Shown here one piece after another: positions 9,027-16,998 of a DNA stretch of 64,000 bases. The DNA is from Thermoleophilia bacterium (GTDB taxonomy: Bacteria; Actinomycetota; Thermoleophilia; BMS3ABIN01). The DNA is taken from the NCBI GenBank assembly GCA_020053595.1, contig JAGVMV010000014.1, positions 1 through 64,000 of the forward strand. Direction: 5' to 3'. The position numbers were made by a program, and so were the translations under genes. The stretch's first letter is position 1. Each line of letters starts with the position of its first letter. The notes beneath the pieces were generated by a model. That model saw only the letters and a list, made by a program, of their open reading frames with translations, had not been told where the DNA came from and made no database searches.

Positions 9027-10103
9027 ATGGCGACTGAAGCAAAGAGAGTCACGGATATCGGACCGCCTCAGTACGAGCAGTTCCTGCATCCGATCATCAA
9101 GGATAACTACGGCAAGTGGCTGTATCACGACTCGATCAAGCCGGGCGTGCTTTCCCACACCGGCCCCGCGGGTACCATTTTCACGGTGCGTTGCGCCTCA
9201 CCGAGGCTTGTGAGCGTCAACTTCCTCAGGGACATCATGGACCTGGCGGACAAGTACAGCGATGGCTACTTCCGCTTCACCAGCCGGAACAACATCGAGT
9301 TCCTGCTGGCCAAAGAGGAGAACATCGATCCGCTGATCGTTGACCTGAACGCCATGGGTACGCTGGTCGGCGGCACGAACAACGCCATCTCCAATGTGGT
9401 CCACACCCAGGGCTGGGTGCACTGCCACTCGGCGGCAACCGACGCTTCCGGCCTGGTCAAGGCCGTAATGGATGAGCTGGCCGAGTACTTCACCTCGGAG
9501 AAGCTGCCGGCGAAGCTGCGCGTGGCGGTGGCCTGCTGCCTGAACATGTGTGGCGCGGTCCACGCGTCCGACATCGCTATCCTCGGCCTGCACCGCACGC
9601 CGCCGCGGATTGATAATAACGCGTTGCCGAACCAGTGCGAGATCCCGACCACGGTCGCCTCGTGCCCGAACAACGCTATCCGCCCGACCTCGATTGAAGG
9701 CAAGACCACGGTCAAGGTCGACGAAGACAAGTGCATGTACTGCGGTAACTGCTTCACCGTCTGCCCGGCCATGCCGCTGGCGGATCCCCTGAACGACGGC
9801 GTCTCCATCTGGGTTGGCGGCAAGATCTCCAACGCCAGGACCGAGCCGATGTTCACCAAGCTGGCTATCCCGTACCTGCCGAACAACCCGCCGCGCTGGC
9901 CGGAAGTTACCGACGCGGTGAAGAAGATCGTCGAGCTGTACGCGGCCAACGCCCGCCCGTTCGAGCGTGTCGGCGAATGGATCAACCGCATCGGTTGGGA
10001 GAAGTTCTTCGACATGAGCGGCATCGAGTTCACCAAGTACCATCTCGATGATTTCCGCCATGCGGGTACGACTTACAGAAGATCTCTACACAACAGATAC
10101 TAG
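9027..10103 (+). CDS. dsrB: DsrB, dissimilatory sulfite reductase beta subunit
   Basis: 358 residues. The cofactor region has CCLNMCGAVHASDIAILG (from residue 170) and SCPNNAI, and the ferredoxin domain has DKCMYCGNCFTVCPAMPLADP. The characteristic HTQGWVHCH and TPPR segments are also present. DsrB carries the catalytic siroheme in known enzymes. It follows dsrA after 80 bases with a good site (AGGAGG) before ATG, and precedes dsrD by 14 bases. Confidence 0.96.
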   Translation: MATEAKRVTDIGPPQYEQFLHPIIKDNYGKWLYHDSIKPGVLSHTGPAGTIFTVRCASPRLVSVNFLRDIMDLADKYSDGYFRFTSRNNIEFLLAKEENIDPLIVDLNAMGTLVGGTNNAISNVVHTQGWVHCHSAATDASGLVKAVMDELAEYFTSEKLPAKLRVAVACCLNMCGAVHASDIAILGLHRTPPRIDNNALPNQCEIPTTVASCPNNAIRPTSIEGKTTVKVDEDKCMYCGNCFTVCPAMPLADPLNDGVSIWVGGKISNARTEPMFTKLAIPYLPNNPPRWPEVTDAVKKIVELYAANARPFERVGEWINRIGWEKFFDMSGIEFTKYHLDDFRHAGTTYRRSLHNRY

Positions 10104-10117
10104 GAGGTCAGGTAACG

Positions 10118-10363
10118 ATGGCTGATGTATCTATAGAGCAGTTGGCTGACGACATGTTCGAGCTCGTCTCCAGTGCCGCAGGCCAGAAAAAGCTGAAAGC
10201 AGGCGACCTGACCAAGGCGATGAAGGAAAAGTACGGCGATCTGTCCCGCGCGGACACGAAAGCCGCCATCAAGCAGTTAATCGACTCTGGCCGGTGCGTG
10301 TATGGTTACTTCGGCGGCAGCTCCATCGAGCTTCCGCGGGTGGAAGGCTCTGCTAACGAGTAA
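10118..10363 (+). CDS. dsrD: DsrD, winged-helix activator of DsrAB
   Basis: 81 residues, the usual DsrD size. The sequence runs KAGDLTKAMKEKYGDLSRAD, then VYGYFGGSSIELP near the end, which fits the small winged-helix DsrD fold. DsrD is known as an allosteric activator of DsrAB in sulfate reducers and is used as a marker of the reductive pathway. Its place right after dsrB is typical. AGGAGG lies 12 bases before ATG. Its coexistence with dsrL and dsrEFH is the odd point of this locus. Confidence 0.9.
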   Translation: MADVSIEQLADDMFELVSSAAGQKKLKAGDLTKAMKEKYGDLSRADTKAAIKQLIDSGRCVYGYFGGSSIELPRVEGSANE

Positions 10364-10462
10364 TCGGAATCATCGCTTAGGCGAAAACGCACCAGGCGAT
10401 TGGACAACTGAAAAATGCTCTCGATCATTGGGTGCGATGACGCCTGAGAAAAGGAGAAGCGT

Positions 10463-12151
10463 ATGGCAGTAGTATTAAAGATCAGAAAAAGAGAGATAGG
10501 GGCCGCCAGCTACAGCCGCGGGTCAGAAGGCTCGCATCTGCGCCCGGTCTACAAGATGAAGACGCCACCGTGCAGCAACGCCTGCCCGGCTGGCAATGAC
10601 ATTCGCGGCTTTCTGACGACGATCTCCCAGACGGAGATGTTCAAGCGCGAATATGACGAGTCCGCCGAGCAGGCCTGGCGCCTGCTGACGGAGACGAACC
10701 CGCTGCCTTCGATCATCGGCCGTGTCTGCCCGCATTTCTGCGAGACGGACTGTAACCGCAATGCCAAGGACGGTGCTGTTTCCATCAACCAGGTCGAGCG
10801 TTACCTGGGCGATTATGGGCTCAACCACAACCTGAAACACGAGAAGCTCACCGACGAGGTCAAGTCTGACAAGATTGCCGTCGTCGGTTCCGGTCCGGCC
10901 GGTCTTTCCGCCGCTTTCCAAATGGCGCGCCGGGGTTATCCGGTGACCATTTTCGAGGCGTTCGAGAAGTCCGGCGGCATGCTTCGCTACGGTATCCCGA
11001 GCTATCGCCTGCCGGAAGACATCCTGGACGCCGAAGTGGCGGCCATCGCCGATCTGGGCGTTGAGATCAAGTACGGCACGCGGGTCGGTGTCGATGTCTC
11101 CATGGATGACCTCAAGAAAGACTATGCCGCCATCTATCTTGGCATCGGTGCGCATGAGGGCTGGACTCTCGGCATACCGGGCGAAGATGGCGAGGGCGTC
11201 ATGAGCGCCGTCGAGTTCCTTAACAAGGTCAACGCCGGCGAGAGCATGGACGTCAACGGCAAGAAAGTGCTGATCATCGGCGGCGGCAACAGCGCCGTCG
11301 ACGGCGCCCGGGTTTCCTGGCGGATGGGTGCGGAATCACAGATCGTCTACCGGCGTACCCGCGAGGAGATGCCGGCGGAAGAAGAAGAGATCGACGACAC
11401 CCTCGAAGAGGGCATCAACATCGAGTACCTGACCGCCCCGGTGGAGGTCATCCGTGACGGCGGCAAGGTGACCGGCCTCAAATGCATCAAGATGGAGCTT
11501 GGCGAGCCCGATGACAGCGGCCGCCGCCGGCCGGAACCGGTTGCCGGCTCCGAGTTCGTCATCGATTGCGATATGGTGCTGCCCGCCATCGGGCAGGGCG
11601 CCCAGTTCGAAGGCCTGGATGCCTTCAAGGACGAGAAGGGCTGGATCACAGTCGACGAGGCCACCGGCGCCACCAGCGAAGACGCAGTCTGGGCCGGCGG
11701 CGACGTGACCAACAGGCTCGGCACCGTGACCGAGGCTATCGGCCTCGGCCGCAAGGCTGCCAACGCCATGGACTATCACATCCGCGGCGAGGAGATTCCC
11801 AAGGAATTTCCGCCGAAGGTCATCAAGTCTGACAAAATGGCCATGAACTACTACGCCGAGGCTGCGCGGGTTGATAAGTCGCATATCCCGGTCAGCGACC
11901 GCAAGGGCAACTTCAACGAGGTTGTCTCCACCTGGACGGACGATCAGACCAAGGAAGAGTCGCTCCGCTGTATGAGTTGCGGCATGTGCTTCGACTGCGG
12001 CAACTGCTACTCGTTCTGCTCCTACAACGCCGTCAAGAAGCTCGGCGAGCGGGATGAGAACGGCAACCCGTACAAGTTCAAGCTTGAAGTCTGCGTGGGT
12101 TGCGCCAAGTGCGCCGAGGAATGTCCGTGTGGCTATATAGATATGGCTTGA
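10463..12151 (+). CDS. dsrL: DsrL, NAD(P)H:acceptor iron-sulfur flavoprotein
   Basis: 562 residues, GltD-like. Order: N-terminal 4Fe-4S domain (CSNACPAGNDIRGF, then RVCPHFCETDCNR), FAD-binding VVGSGPAGLSAAFQMARRG, NAD(P)-binding IIGGGNSAVDGARVSWRMGA, and a C-terminal two-cluster ferredoxin (CMSCGMCFDCGNCYSFC and CVGCAKCAEECPCGY). DsrL connects NAD(P)H with DsrAB; it is essential in sulfur oxidisers but is also found in some reducers. The short total length suggests the linkerless form reported as DsrL-2; this is a guess without alignment. AAAGGAG precedes the ATG. A terminator follows the gene. Confidence 0.88.
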   Translation: MAVVLKIRKREIGAASYSRGSEGSHLRPVYKMKTPPCSNACPAGNDIRGFLTTISQTEMFKREYDESAEQAWRLLTETNPLPSIIGRVCPHFCETDCNRNAKDGAVSINQVERYLGDYGLNHNLKHEKLTDEVKSDKIAVVGSGPAGLSAAFQMARRGYPVTIFEAFEKSGGMLRYGIPSYRLPEDILDAEVAAIADLGVEIKYGTRVGVDVSMDDLKKDYAAIYLGIGAHEGWTLGIPGEDGEGVMSAVEFLNKVNAGESMDVNGKKVLIIGGGNSAVDGARVSWRMGAESQIVYRRTREEMPAEEEEIDDTLEEGINIEYLTAPVEVIRDGGKVTGLKCIKMELGEPDDSGRRRPEPVAGSEFVIDCDMVLPAIGQGAQFEGLDAFKDEKGWITVDEATGATSEDAVWAGGDVTNRLGTVTEAIGLGRKAANAMDYHIRGEEIPKEFPPKVIKSDKMAMNYYAEAARVDKSHIPVSDRKGNFNEVVSTWTDDQTKEESLRCMSCGMCFDCGNCYSFCSYNAVKKLGERDENGNPYKFKLEVCVGCAKCAEECPCGYIDMA

Positions 12152-12185
12152 TGCAGTAGGCGGATCGCCTTTACGGTTGGTTTTC

Positions 12186-12230
12186 AAAGGCGGCTGTCTT
12201 CCGGGGGGATCCCCGGGGCAGTCGCCTTTT
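12186..12230 (+). terminator. Rho-independent terminator after dsrL
   Basis: AAAGGCGGCTG (12186-12196) pairs with CAGTCGCCTTT (12219-12229), one G-U, with an inner CCGGGG/CCCCGG stem, and ends in TTTT. It separates dsrL from dsrEFH. Another perfect hairpin, TCCGGACC-6-GGTCCGGA (12271-12292), follows. Confidence 0.7.
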
Positions 12231-12335
12231 AACAGCACCACGCGGGTTGCGGAACCAGGCCGGTGGCAAGTCCGGACCAGGCCAGGTCCGGAAGGGAAAC
12301 AAAAGGTAATCGAATTCTAGGAAGGGGTGACAGTT

Positions 12336-12695
12336 GTGAGATTTGGAGTATTGGTCATGGAAGGTCCATATCAGCACGAAGCTTCGGACAGCGCCTATCA
12401 GTTCACCAAGGCCGCTATCGCCAAAGGCCACGAGATCCTGAGAGTTTTCTTTTATCAGGATGGTGTGCTCAATTCGAACAAGTTGATGGATCCGCAGGCG
12501 GATGATCGCCACATCCGGAAGCAGTGGTCGGCTTTGGCAATCGAAAACAACATCGATTTTATTGTTTGCGTAGCCGCGGCCAAGCGGCGCGGCATCAACG
12601 ATACCGTCATCGCTGAAGGCTTCAAGATCGGCGGTCTGGGGATGCTCACAGAACTCGCGATCGAAGCGGATCGCCTGGTAACTTTCAGAGCTTAG
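12336..12695 (+). CDS. dsrE: DsrE, sulfurtransferase subunit with active Cys78
   Basis: 119 residues, TusD/DsrE family. The sequence FGVLVMEGPYQHEASDSAYQ is typical, and the catalytic cysteine in FIVCVAAAKRRG is residue 78 when counted from the GTG at 12336, the same number as in Allochromatium DsrE. DsrEFH is a hexameric sulfurtransferase that hands sulfur to DsrC in sulfur oxidisers. The GTG at 12336 is chosen because GGAAGGGG (12320-12327) lies eight bases before it; an in-frame GTG at 12327 overlaps that site. Confidence 0.92.
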   Translation: MRFGVLVMEGPYQHEASDSAYQFTKAAIAKGHEILRVFFYQDGVLNSNKLMDPQADDRHIRKQWSALAIENNIDFIVCVAAAKRRGINDTVIAEGFKIGGLGMLTELAIEADRLVTFRA

Positions 12696-12711
12696 GAAGG
12701 GGTGAATATCA

Positions 12712-13080
12712 GTGAGTGACGAAATGGCAAAACTTATGGTTGTTTTCCGTACGGCTCCGTACGGTGGGATTTATTCGTTTGAAGGCCTGGAGAACGTGCT
12801 CATCATGGGCGCTTACGACCAGGACGTCAGCGTGCTCTTCATCGACGACGGCGTGCTCGCCATCAAGAAGGGCATGGACAATTCCAGCACCGGCATCAAG
12901 GACTTCTCACCGACCTTCCGGGCCCTGGAAGCCTACGACATCGAGAAGATTTACATCGACAGGGCCTCCATGGAAGTTCGCGGCGTATCCCTGGAGGATC
13001 TGGTTATCGAGCCCGAAGTCATCGAGGCCGACGCGGTCGAGAAGATGATGGAGGAGCAGAAGAACTTCTTCATCTTCTAG
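12712..13080 (+). CDS. dsrF: DsrF, sulfurtransferase subunit (TusC-like)
   Basis: 122 residues of the TusC/DsrF family, with VVFRTAPYGGIYSFEGLENVL and VSVLFIDDGVLAIKKG. No cysteine is present, as is usual for the F subunit, which is structural in DsrE2F2H2. GTG at 12712 is preceded by GGAAGGGG nine bases upstream. The same TAGGAAGGGGTGA string is found before dsrE, so the two genes have near-identical translation initiation regions. An alternative ATG lies at 12724. Confidence 0.92.
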   Translation: MSDEMAKLMVVFRTAPYGGIYSFEGLENVLIMGAYDQDVSVLFIDDGVLAIKKGMDNSSTGIKDFSPTFRALEAYDIEKIYIDRASMEVRGVSLEDLVIEPEVIEADAVEKMMEEQKNFFIF

Positions 13081-13091
13081 AAAGGAGCAGC

Positions 13092-13382
13092 ATGCTTCAC
13101 CTGGTAAATAAATCACCGTTTGAATCCATGAGCTTCGAGGACTGCCTGAAGTACGCCGCCAAGGGCTCATCCATACTGCTTTATGAGGATGGCATTTACG
13201 GCGCCATGCCCGGCAGCGCGATTGCCGACAGGATGGCGTCCGTAACCAGCGACTACAAGGTCTATGTCCTCAAGGAGGACATGATGTTGCGCGGCGTAGA
13301 CAAGATCATGGACGGCATCACCGAGGTAGACTACGCCGGCTTTGTCGGTCTGGTCGAGGAGAACAAGACCGCTTCCTGGTAA
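13092..13382 (+). CDS. dsrH: DsrH, sulfurtransferase subunit (TusB-like)
   Basis: 96 residues, TusB/DsrH family, beginning MLHLVNKSPFES. Cys18 in FEDCLKYA corresponds to the conserved DsrH cysteine. LLYEDGIYGAMPG is the family core. It completes DsrEFH, needed for sulfur delivery to DsrC. AGAAAGGAG lies before the ATG. A strong palindromic terminator follows about 90 bases later. Confidence 0.92.
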   Translation: MLHLVNKSPFESMSFEDCLKYAAKGSSILLYEDGIYGAMPGSAIADRMASVTSDYKVYVLKEDMMLRGVDKIMDGITEVDYAGFVGLVEENKTASW

Positions 13383-13390
13383 GGTGATAA

Positions 13391-13460
13391 TCGTTTCATC
13401 CCGACGGGCGATTGTTATCCCGACGGGCGACTGTCATCCTGAGCGAAGCGAATGATCCAC
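13391..13460. repeat. Short direct repeat and GCGAAGCGAA-type dispersed element
   Basis: ATCCCGACGGGCGA occurs twice in a row (about 13399 and 13417), separated by TTGTT. It is followed by GTCATCCTGAGCGAAGCGAA, close to a short intergenic motif (TCATCCTGAGCGAAGCGAAGG) that I recall from many bacterial genomes. Function unknown. Confidence 0.45.
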
Positions 13461-13469
13461 AAAATACGA

Positions 13470-13508
13470 GGGGCACATTGCTCGTACGAGCAATGTGCCC
13501 CGTTTGTT
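13470..13508 (+). terminator. Perfect 32-base palindrome, bidirectional terminator
   Basis: Bases 13470-13501 form a perfect palindrome (arms GGGGCACATTGCTCGT and its complement) followed by GTTTGTTT on the plus strand and, on the minus strand, by TCGTATTTTG. It lies between dsrH and a convergent gene, so it likely ends both transcripts. Confidence 0.75.
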
Positions 13509-13582
13509 TACCTGTAGAAATCCCAGCAAGAGCAATATAAGAGGCATCAAGACGTCTGGTTCAGCGATGGCCGTCACCTACG

Positions 13583-14848
13583 CTATCGGCGGTCCCGCCT
13601 CAGTTCTTCCCGCAACAACGGCAGCAGAATTTCGTCCGCGAGATCGATAATCTCCTTGAAAAGCCCACCGCAACGCTTTGACTCGGAAAACAGCTTCTTT
13701 CTCAACGCCAGTATCTGTTCATCATCGGTCTTTAACGGGCTGATGGGTCCATGGCTCATGGCGTCGCGTTCAAGCAATAGCAGCCTTGGAGCGTCTCCGA
13801 AGAAGGGTCGGGATACTTCTCTCAACCGCCGCAGTTTATCGACGGTATCTTCGTCCAAGTGTTCCATAGCCGCCATGATGACGGACAGCTTCCTGAGCAT
13901 GGCGGCCAGAGTCGAATACTCGACCCCTCGCACACCGCGGCGCCATTGCAATATCCAGTCATTGCGCTGATACCAGAGGAAGTTCTTCATGCCGAATGAG
14001 ATCAGCCTATCGGCGGAATCCCTGAGGCTGTCAGCTATGGTCATAGCTTCGGATATATCTGTGAAGCCAGTTTTCCCGCTGTCATGGGGAGCAGGCGTTG
14101 TTACAGGCTCAACTCCCGCAAGGTATTCGAGAAGGTTGAGAAACACCGCGTGCCCGTTTTTATCCCCCGGCGTCTCGAAGTGAAGATAGGACAAAAGCAC
14201 CTTGCCGGCGCCGAACCTGGTCTCGATCACGGCCGGTTCGCCGATTATCCGCTCCGGCTGCAGGTTTATTCCGTAACTGCGTTCCCAGTAATCCCACTGC
14301 ATGTCCGGGAGCACAGGTAGATCCGTGACGAAGGAACCCGGGGCTGGTTTGGCATATATAGCCAGAACCTCAACATCATCAGCGTCTTCCAGGGCGAACT
14401 GTCCCGGCCACCAGGCATGAAAGACGGCCCCGTCAGGAAATCCGCGCCACATGGAATGTTCCGCATCCACGGGCTCCAGAGCTATTCCGCCGCTGAAACT
14501 GGGCAGGCGCGCCTTCGTGGACATTCGACTTACGTGAACCAGCGCCAGGCCGGTCTCGTGGCTGAGTGCCAACCCCGCTCCGCCGCAAATGCCGAAATAG
14601 CTGCCGCCAGCATCGACGAAGTCGCGAATCCGTTCACGCCCCTCGTCGCCCAGCGCTACGATCTTGTCGCTGGCCCATCCGCCGGGCACGAACAGCAAGC
14701 GGTAACCTTCCAGGGCGCCCTCGCGGATGTCCTTCGAAGTGAGCAGGTCGAATTCAACACCGATTTCCCGGAATGTATCGTAGGCGATCAGTCCCCAGAG
14801 AAAGGACTCATCCCAGAAAAGGGCGACTTTGGCTGTTCTGTCAGTCAT
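13583..14848 (-). CDS. BPL_N / DJ-1-like glutamine amidotransferase-fold protein
   Basis: 421 residues. The first half resembles the N-terminal biotin-protein-ligase-like domain (BPL_N) in the class-I glutamine amidotransferase superfamily: LLFVPGGWASDKI, then the nucleophile elbow YFGICGGAGLALS with Cys. WWPGQFAL and LLSYLHFETPGD are other typical pieces. The second half (from about residue 260) is helical, without a recognised domain. Substrate unknown; the nucleophile Cys is present, so a hydrolase role is possible. It is convergent with the dsr locus and followed downstream by its terminator. It begins 37 bases past the rmuC stop in the same direction, so both may be one unit. Confidence 0.6.
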   Translation of the reverse strand: MTDRTAKVALFWDESFLWGLIAYDTFREIGVEFDLLTSKDIREGALEGYRLLFVPGGWASDKIVALGDEGRERIRDFVDAGGSYFGICGGAGLALSHETGLALVHVSRMSTKARLPSFSGGIALEPVDAEHSMWRGFPDGAVFHAWWPGQFALEDADDVEVLAIYAKPAPGSFVTDLPVLPDMQWDYWERSYGINLQPERIIGEPAVIETRFGAGKVLLSYLHFETPGDKNGHAVFLNLLEYLAGVEPVTTPAPHDSGKTGFTDISEAMTIADSLRDSADRLISFGMKNFLWYQRNDWILQWRRGVRGVEYSTLAAMLRKLSVIMAAMEHLDEDTVDKLRRLREVSRPFFGDAPRLLLLERDAMSHGPISPLKTDDEQILALRKKLFSESKRCGGLFKEIIDLADEILLPLLREELRRDRR

Positions 14849-14884
14849 GCACCGATTATAGGAAGCTGGAGCACCGGGTAAAAG

Positions 14885-16228
14885 CTATTGGTGATCATCA
14901 CTGTCGATTTCAGCGCTTTCATCCACGAAATCTTCGGCCGATTGTTCCATTTCTCCCGGTGTCAGGTTCAGTATCTCCGCCGCAGATTCGGCAGGTAGTT
15001 CCTCGACCTCGCGCAATTTGCGTTTCATGGCCCGCGTGCGGGTCTCGGTATCGCCGATCGTTTTCTCTGCCGTGTGCAACTGTTTCTTTACCTTCGCCAG
15101 CACATTGCCAAAATTTACGAATTCGGTCTTTACGGCAGCCAGCACCTGCCACACTTCGCTGGAGCGTTGCTCTATAGCCAGAGTGCGGAAGCCCATCCTG
15201 AGGCTGTTAAGGATCGCGGAAAGAGTCGTTGGTCCCGCCACGACCACCCGGTATGTCTGTTGCATTTTCTCCACCATGCCCGGCTGGCGCAGGACCTCGG
15301 CGTACAGTCCCTCCGTCGGCAGGAACATGATGGCGAAGTCCGTGGTCTTCGGCGGATTGAGATACTTGTCCTGGATCTCCCGGGCCGATTTCTCGACCGC
15401 GCGCAGTAGCGCGTCATGAGCCAGTTTTACCGCTTCGGCATCCGCCTGCTCCGAAGCGTCCACCAGCCTGGCGTAATCCTCCTGGGGGAACTTGGCATCG
15501 ATCGGCATCCAGACCAGCGCCTCGGGCTGGTCTTCCCTTCCGGGGAGCTTGATGGCGTACTCGACCCTTTCCGAGGAGCTTTCCTTGGTCTGGACGTTCG
15601 CCGCGTATTGATCCGGCGTCAAAATCTGTTCGAGGATGGCTCCCAGCTGGACTTCACCCCAGGTGCCGCGCGTCTTCACGTTGGTAAGGACCCGCTTGAG
15701 GTCGCCGACCCCGGTAGCCAGGTTCTGCATTTCACCTAACCCCCGCTGGACCGCCTCCAGTCTTTCGCTGACCAGTTTGAAGGACTCGCCAAGCCGTTTT
15801 TCCAGGGTATCGTGGAGCTTTTCGTCCACGGTGGCGCGCATCTGTTCGAGCTTCTTTTCATTGTTGTCCTGCAGGACTTTCAGCTGTCCGTCTATGGTAT
15901 CGCGCAGCTTCTCCAGTTGTTCCGCGTTGGATTCAGTGAGCTGCCTTACCCGGTTGGCGACGCCCTGGAGCTGTTCCTGCTGCGTTGTACCCATGGCGCC
16001 CATGGTTCTGACGATAGTGTCCGTCGAGGTCTTCTGCGTCTGTGCGACTTCCTGCCGCAGCTCGCGAGCCGCCCTCGAGGCTTCCTCACGGCCCAGCCTG
16101 AGTTCCTGGCTGATGGCCGTCGCGGCCTCGTCGCCTCCTCCAGCCGAGAGCTTACGGAAGACCACCACCAGCAGAATCAGGCTCGCGAGGGAGAAAACGA
16201 GGCTCAATATAACAATAAAATCCGTCAT
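14885..16228 (-). CDS. rmuC: RmuC family DNA recombination protein
   Basis: 447 residues. One N-terminal membrane helix (residues 4-25), a long coiled coil up to about residue 180, then the RmuC nuclease-like core with TRGTWGEVQLGAILEQIL, MPIDAKFP and FLPTEGLYAEVL. RmuC limits recombination at inverted repeats in E. coli; its biochemical role is still vague. The Asp-Lys in PIDAKFP suits a PD-(D/E)XK-like site. Transcribed with the BPL_N gene downstream. Confidence 0.92.
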   Translation of the reverse strand: MTDFIVILSLVFSLASLILLVVVFRKLSAGGGDEAATAISQELRLGREEASRAARELRQEVAQTQKTSTDTIVRTMGAMGTTQQEQLQGVANRVRQLTESNAEQLEKLRDTIDGQLKVLQDNNEKKLEQMRATVDEKLHDTLEKRLGESFKLVSERLEAVQRGLGEMQNLATGVGDLKRVLTNVKTRGTWGEVQLGAILEQILTPDQYAANVQTKESSSERVEYAIKLPGREDQPEALVWMPIDAKFPQEDYARLVDASEQADAEAVKLAHDALLRAVEKSAREIQDKYLNPPKTTDFAIMFLPTEGLYAEVLRQPGMVEKMQQTYRVVVAGPTTLSAILNSLRMGFRTLAIEQRSSEVWQVLAAVKTEFVNFGNVLAKVKKQLHTAEKTIGDTETRTRAMKRKLREVEELPAESAAEILNLTPGEMEQSAEDFVDESAEIDSDDHQ

Positions 16229-16360
16229 GGCAATGAGCCTATCACACGAACCGGATGGAAAAGGAACCCAATGGGTTCAGGTCTTGAATCGTGAATTTAC
16301 CCGATCAATCTGGAAGCCGTAGCATCCCATTGCAGCCGCAGCCGCAGTGTCCTGCGCCAA

Positions 16361-16731
16361 TTACGGTTCGACTTTCGGCCCTGTCCTGCTCCCGTCCTGG
16401 TTATATCCGCGCGATTCCCAATAACCGCGGAAGTTCGGATCATTCGTCAGCTCGATCTTTGTGATCCACTTGATCCACTTGTAGCCCCACTTGTCTTCGG
16501 CGACCAGATGGAAGGGGAATCCGCGCTCCGGCGGGATGGTGATTCCGTTCATCTTCCAGGCCAGATGGTGTTCTCGACGAAATCGGTGGTCACCGAGGAT
16601 AGGTTCTTGCCCTGATACTCGCGTACTTCGACGCCCTCGAGTTGCACCGGCTCCTTGCCACCGCAGCCGACCAGCGCAGCCGCCATCATCAAAAATATGA
16701 ACCAGCAAATTAAATGCCAGCGTCGATTCAA
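16361..16731 (-). pseudogene. Broken sulfite-oxidase-type molybdopterin oxidoreductase (internal deletion and frameshift)
   Basis: Two frames carry parts of one family. From 16731 the first frame gives a lipoprotein signal ending in LVGCGG and EVREYQGKNLSSVTTDF, which is the start of a membrane-anchored molybdopterin-dependent oxidoreductase. Near 16555-16575 the other frame takes over with LAWKMNGITIPPERGFPFHL and WGYKWIKWITKIEL to FRGYWESRGYNQDG, the C-terminal part of the same family. The central cofactor-binding part, around 100 residues or more, is gone. The remnant cannot make an active enzyme. The intact relative would oxidise or reduce a small S/N-oxide. Confidence 0.75.
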
Positions 16732-16896
16732 CGGCCGCCCTTCCGGCAGAAAATGGTTATATGCCAGAATTTTCCCTTAATATGGCAAACTTAACCATAG
16801 CGCCGTGAGTTGTTTGCTTCAGCTAGATATCTCTGGCTGTAAAAAATCAAAGGACCTGCCAATGTAGTGCTTCTGGCGCCGCCGCGGCCACCCTGT

Positions 16897-16902
16897 TAGA
16901 AT
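16897..16902 (+). promoter_or_regulatory. Candidate extended -10 promoter for acetyl-CoA synthetase
   Basis: TGT-TAGAAT is an extended -10 element; no clear -35 is seen. It would give a leader of about 90 bases before the ATG at 16999. The rest of 16732-16980 shows nothing else. Confidence 0.35.
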
Positions 16903-16998
16903 TCTGGAAATCCGGCAGGGGCAGAAGCTTTCAGTTTTGGGAAAAACAGGGCTGGAAATGAATTTGCTGGCTCAGCATCAATGACAAGGAGCTCAAGC

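Noticed and set aside
12265-12305. ACCAGGCCAGGTCCGGAAGG resembles the signal-recognition-particle RNA tip (CAGGTCCGGAAGGAAGCAGCC).
   Set aside because: The AGCAGCC side is replaced by GAAACAAAAGG, the flanks do not pair as in 4.5S RNA, and a simple hairpin TCCGGACC/GGTCCGGA explains the bases better. It lies in the dsrL-dsrE gap.
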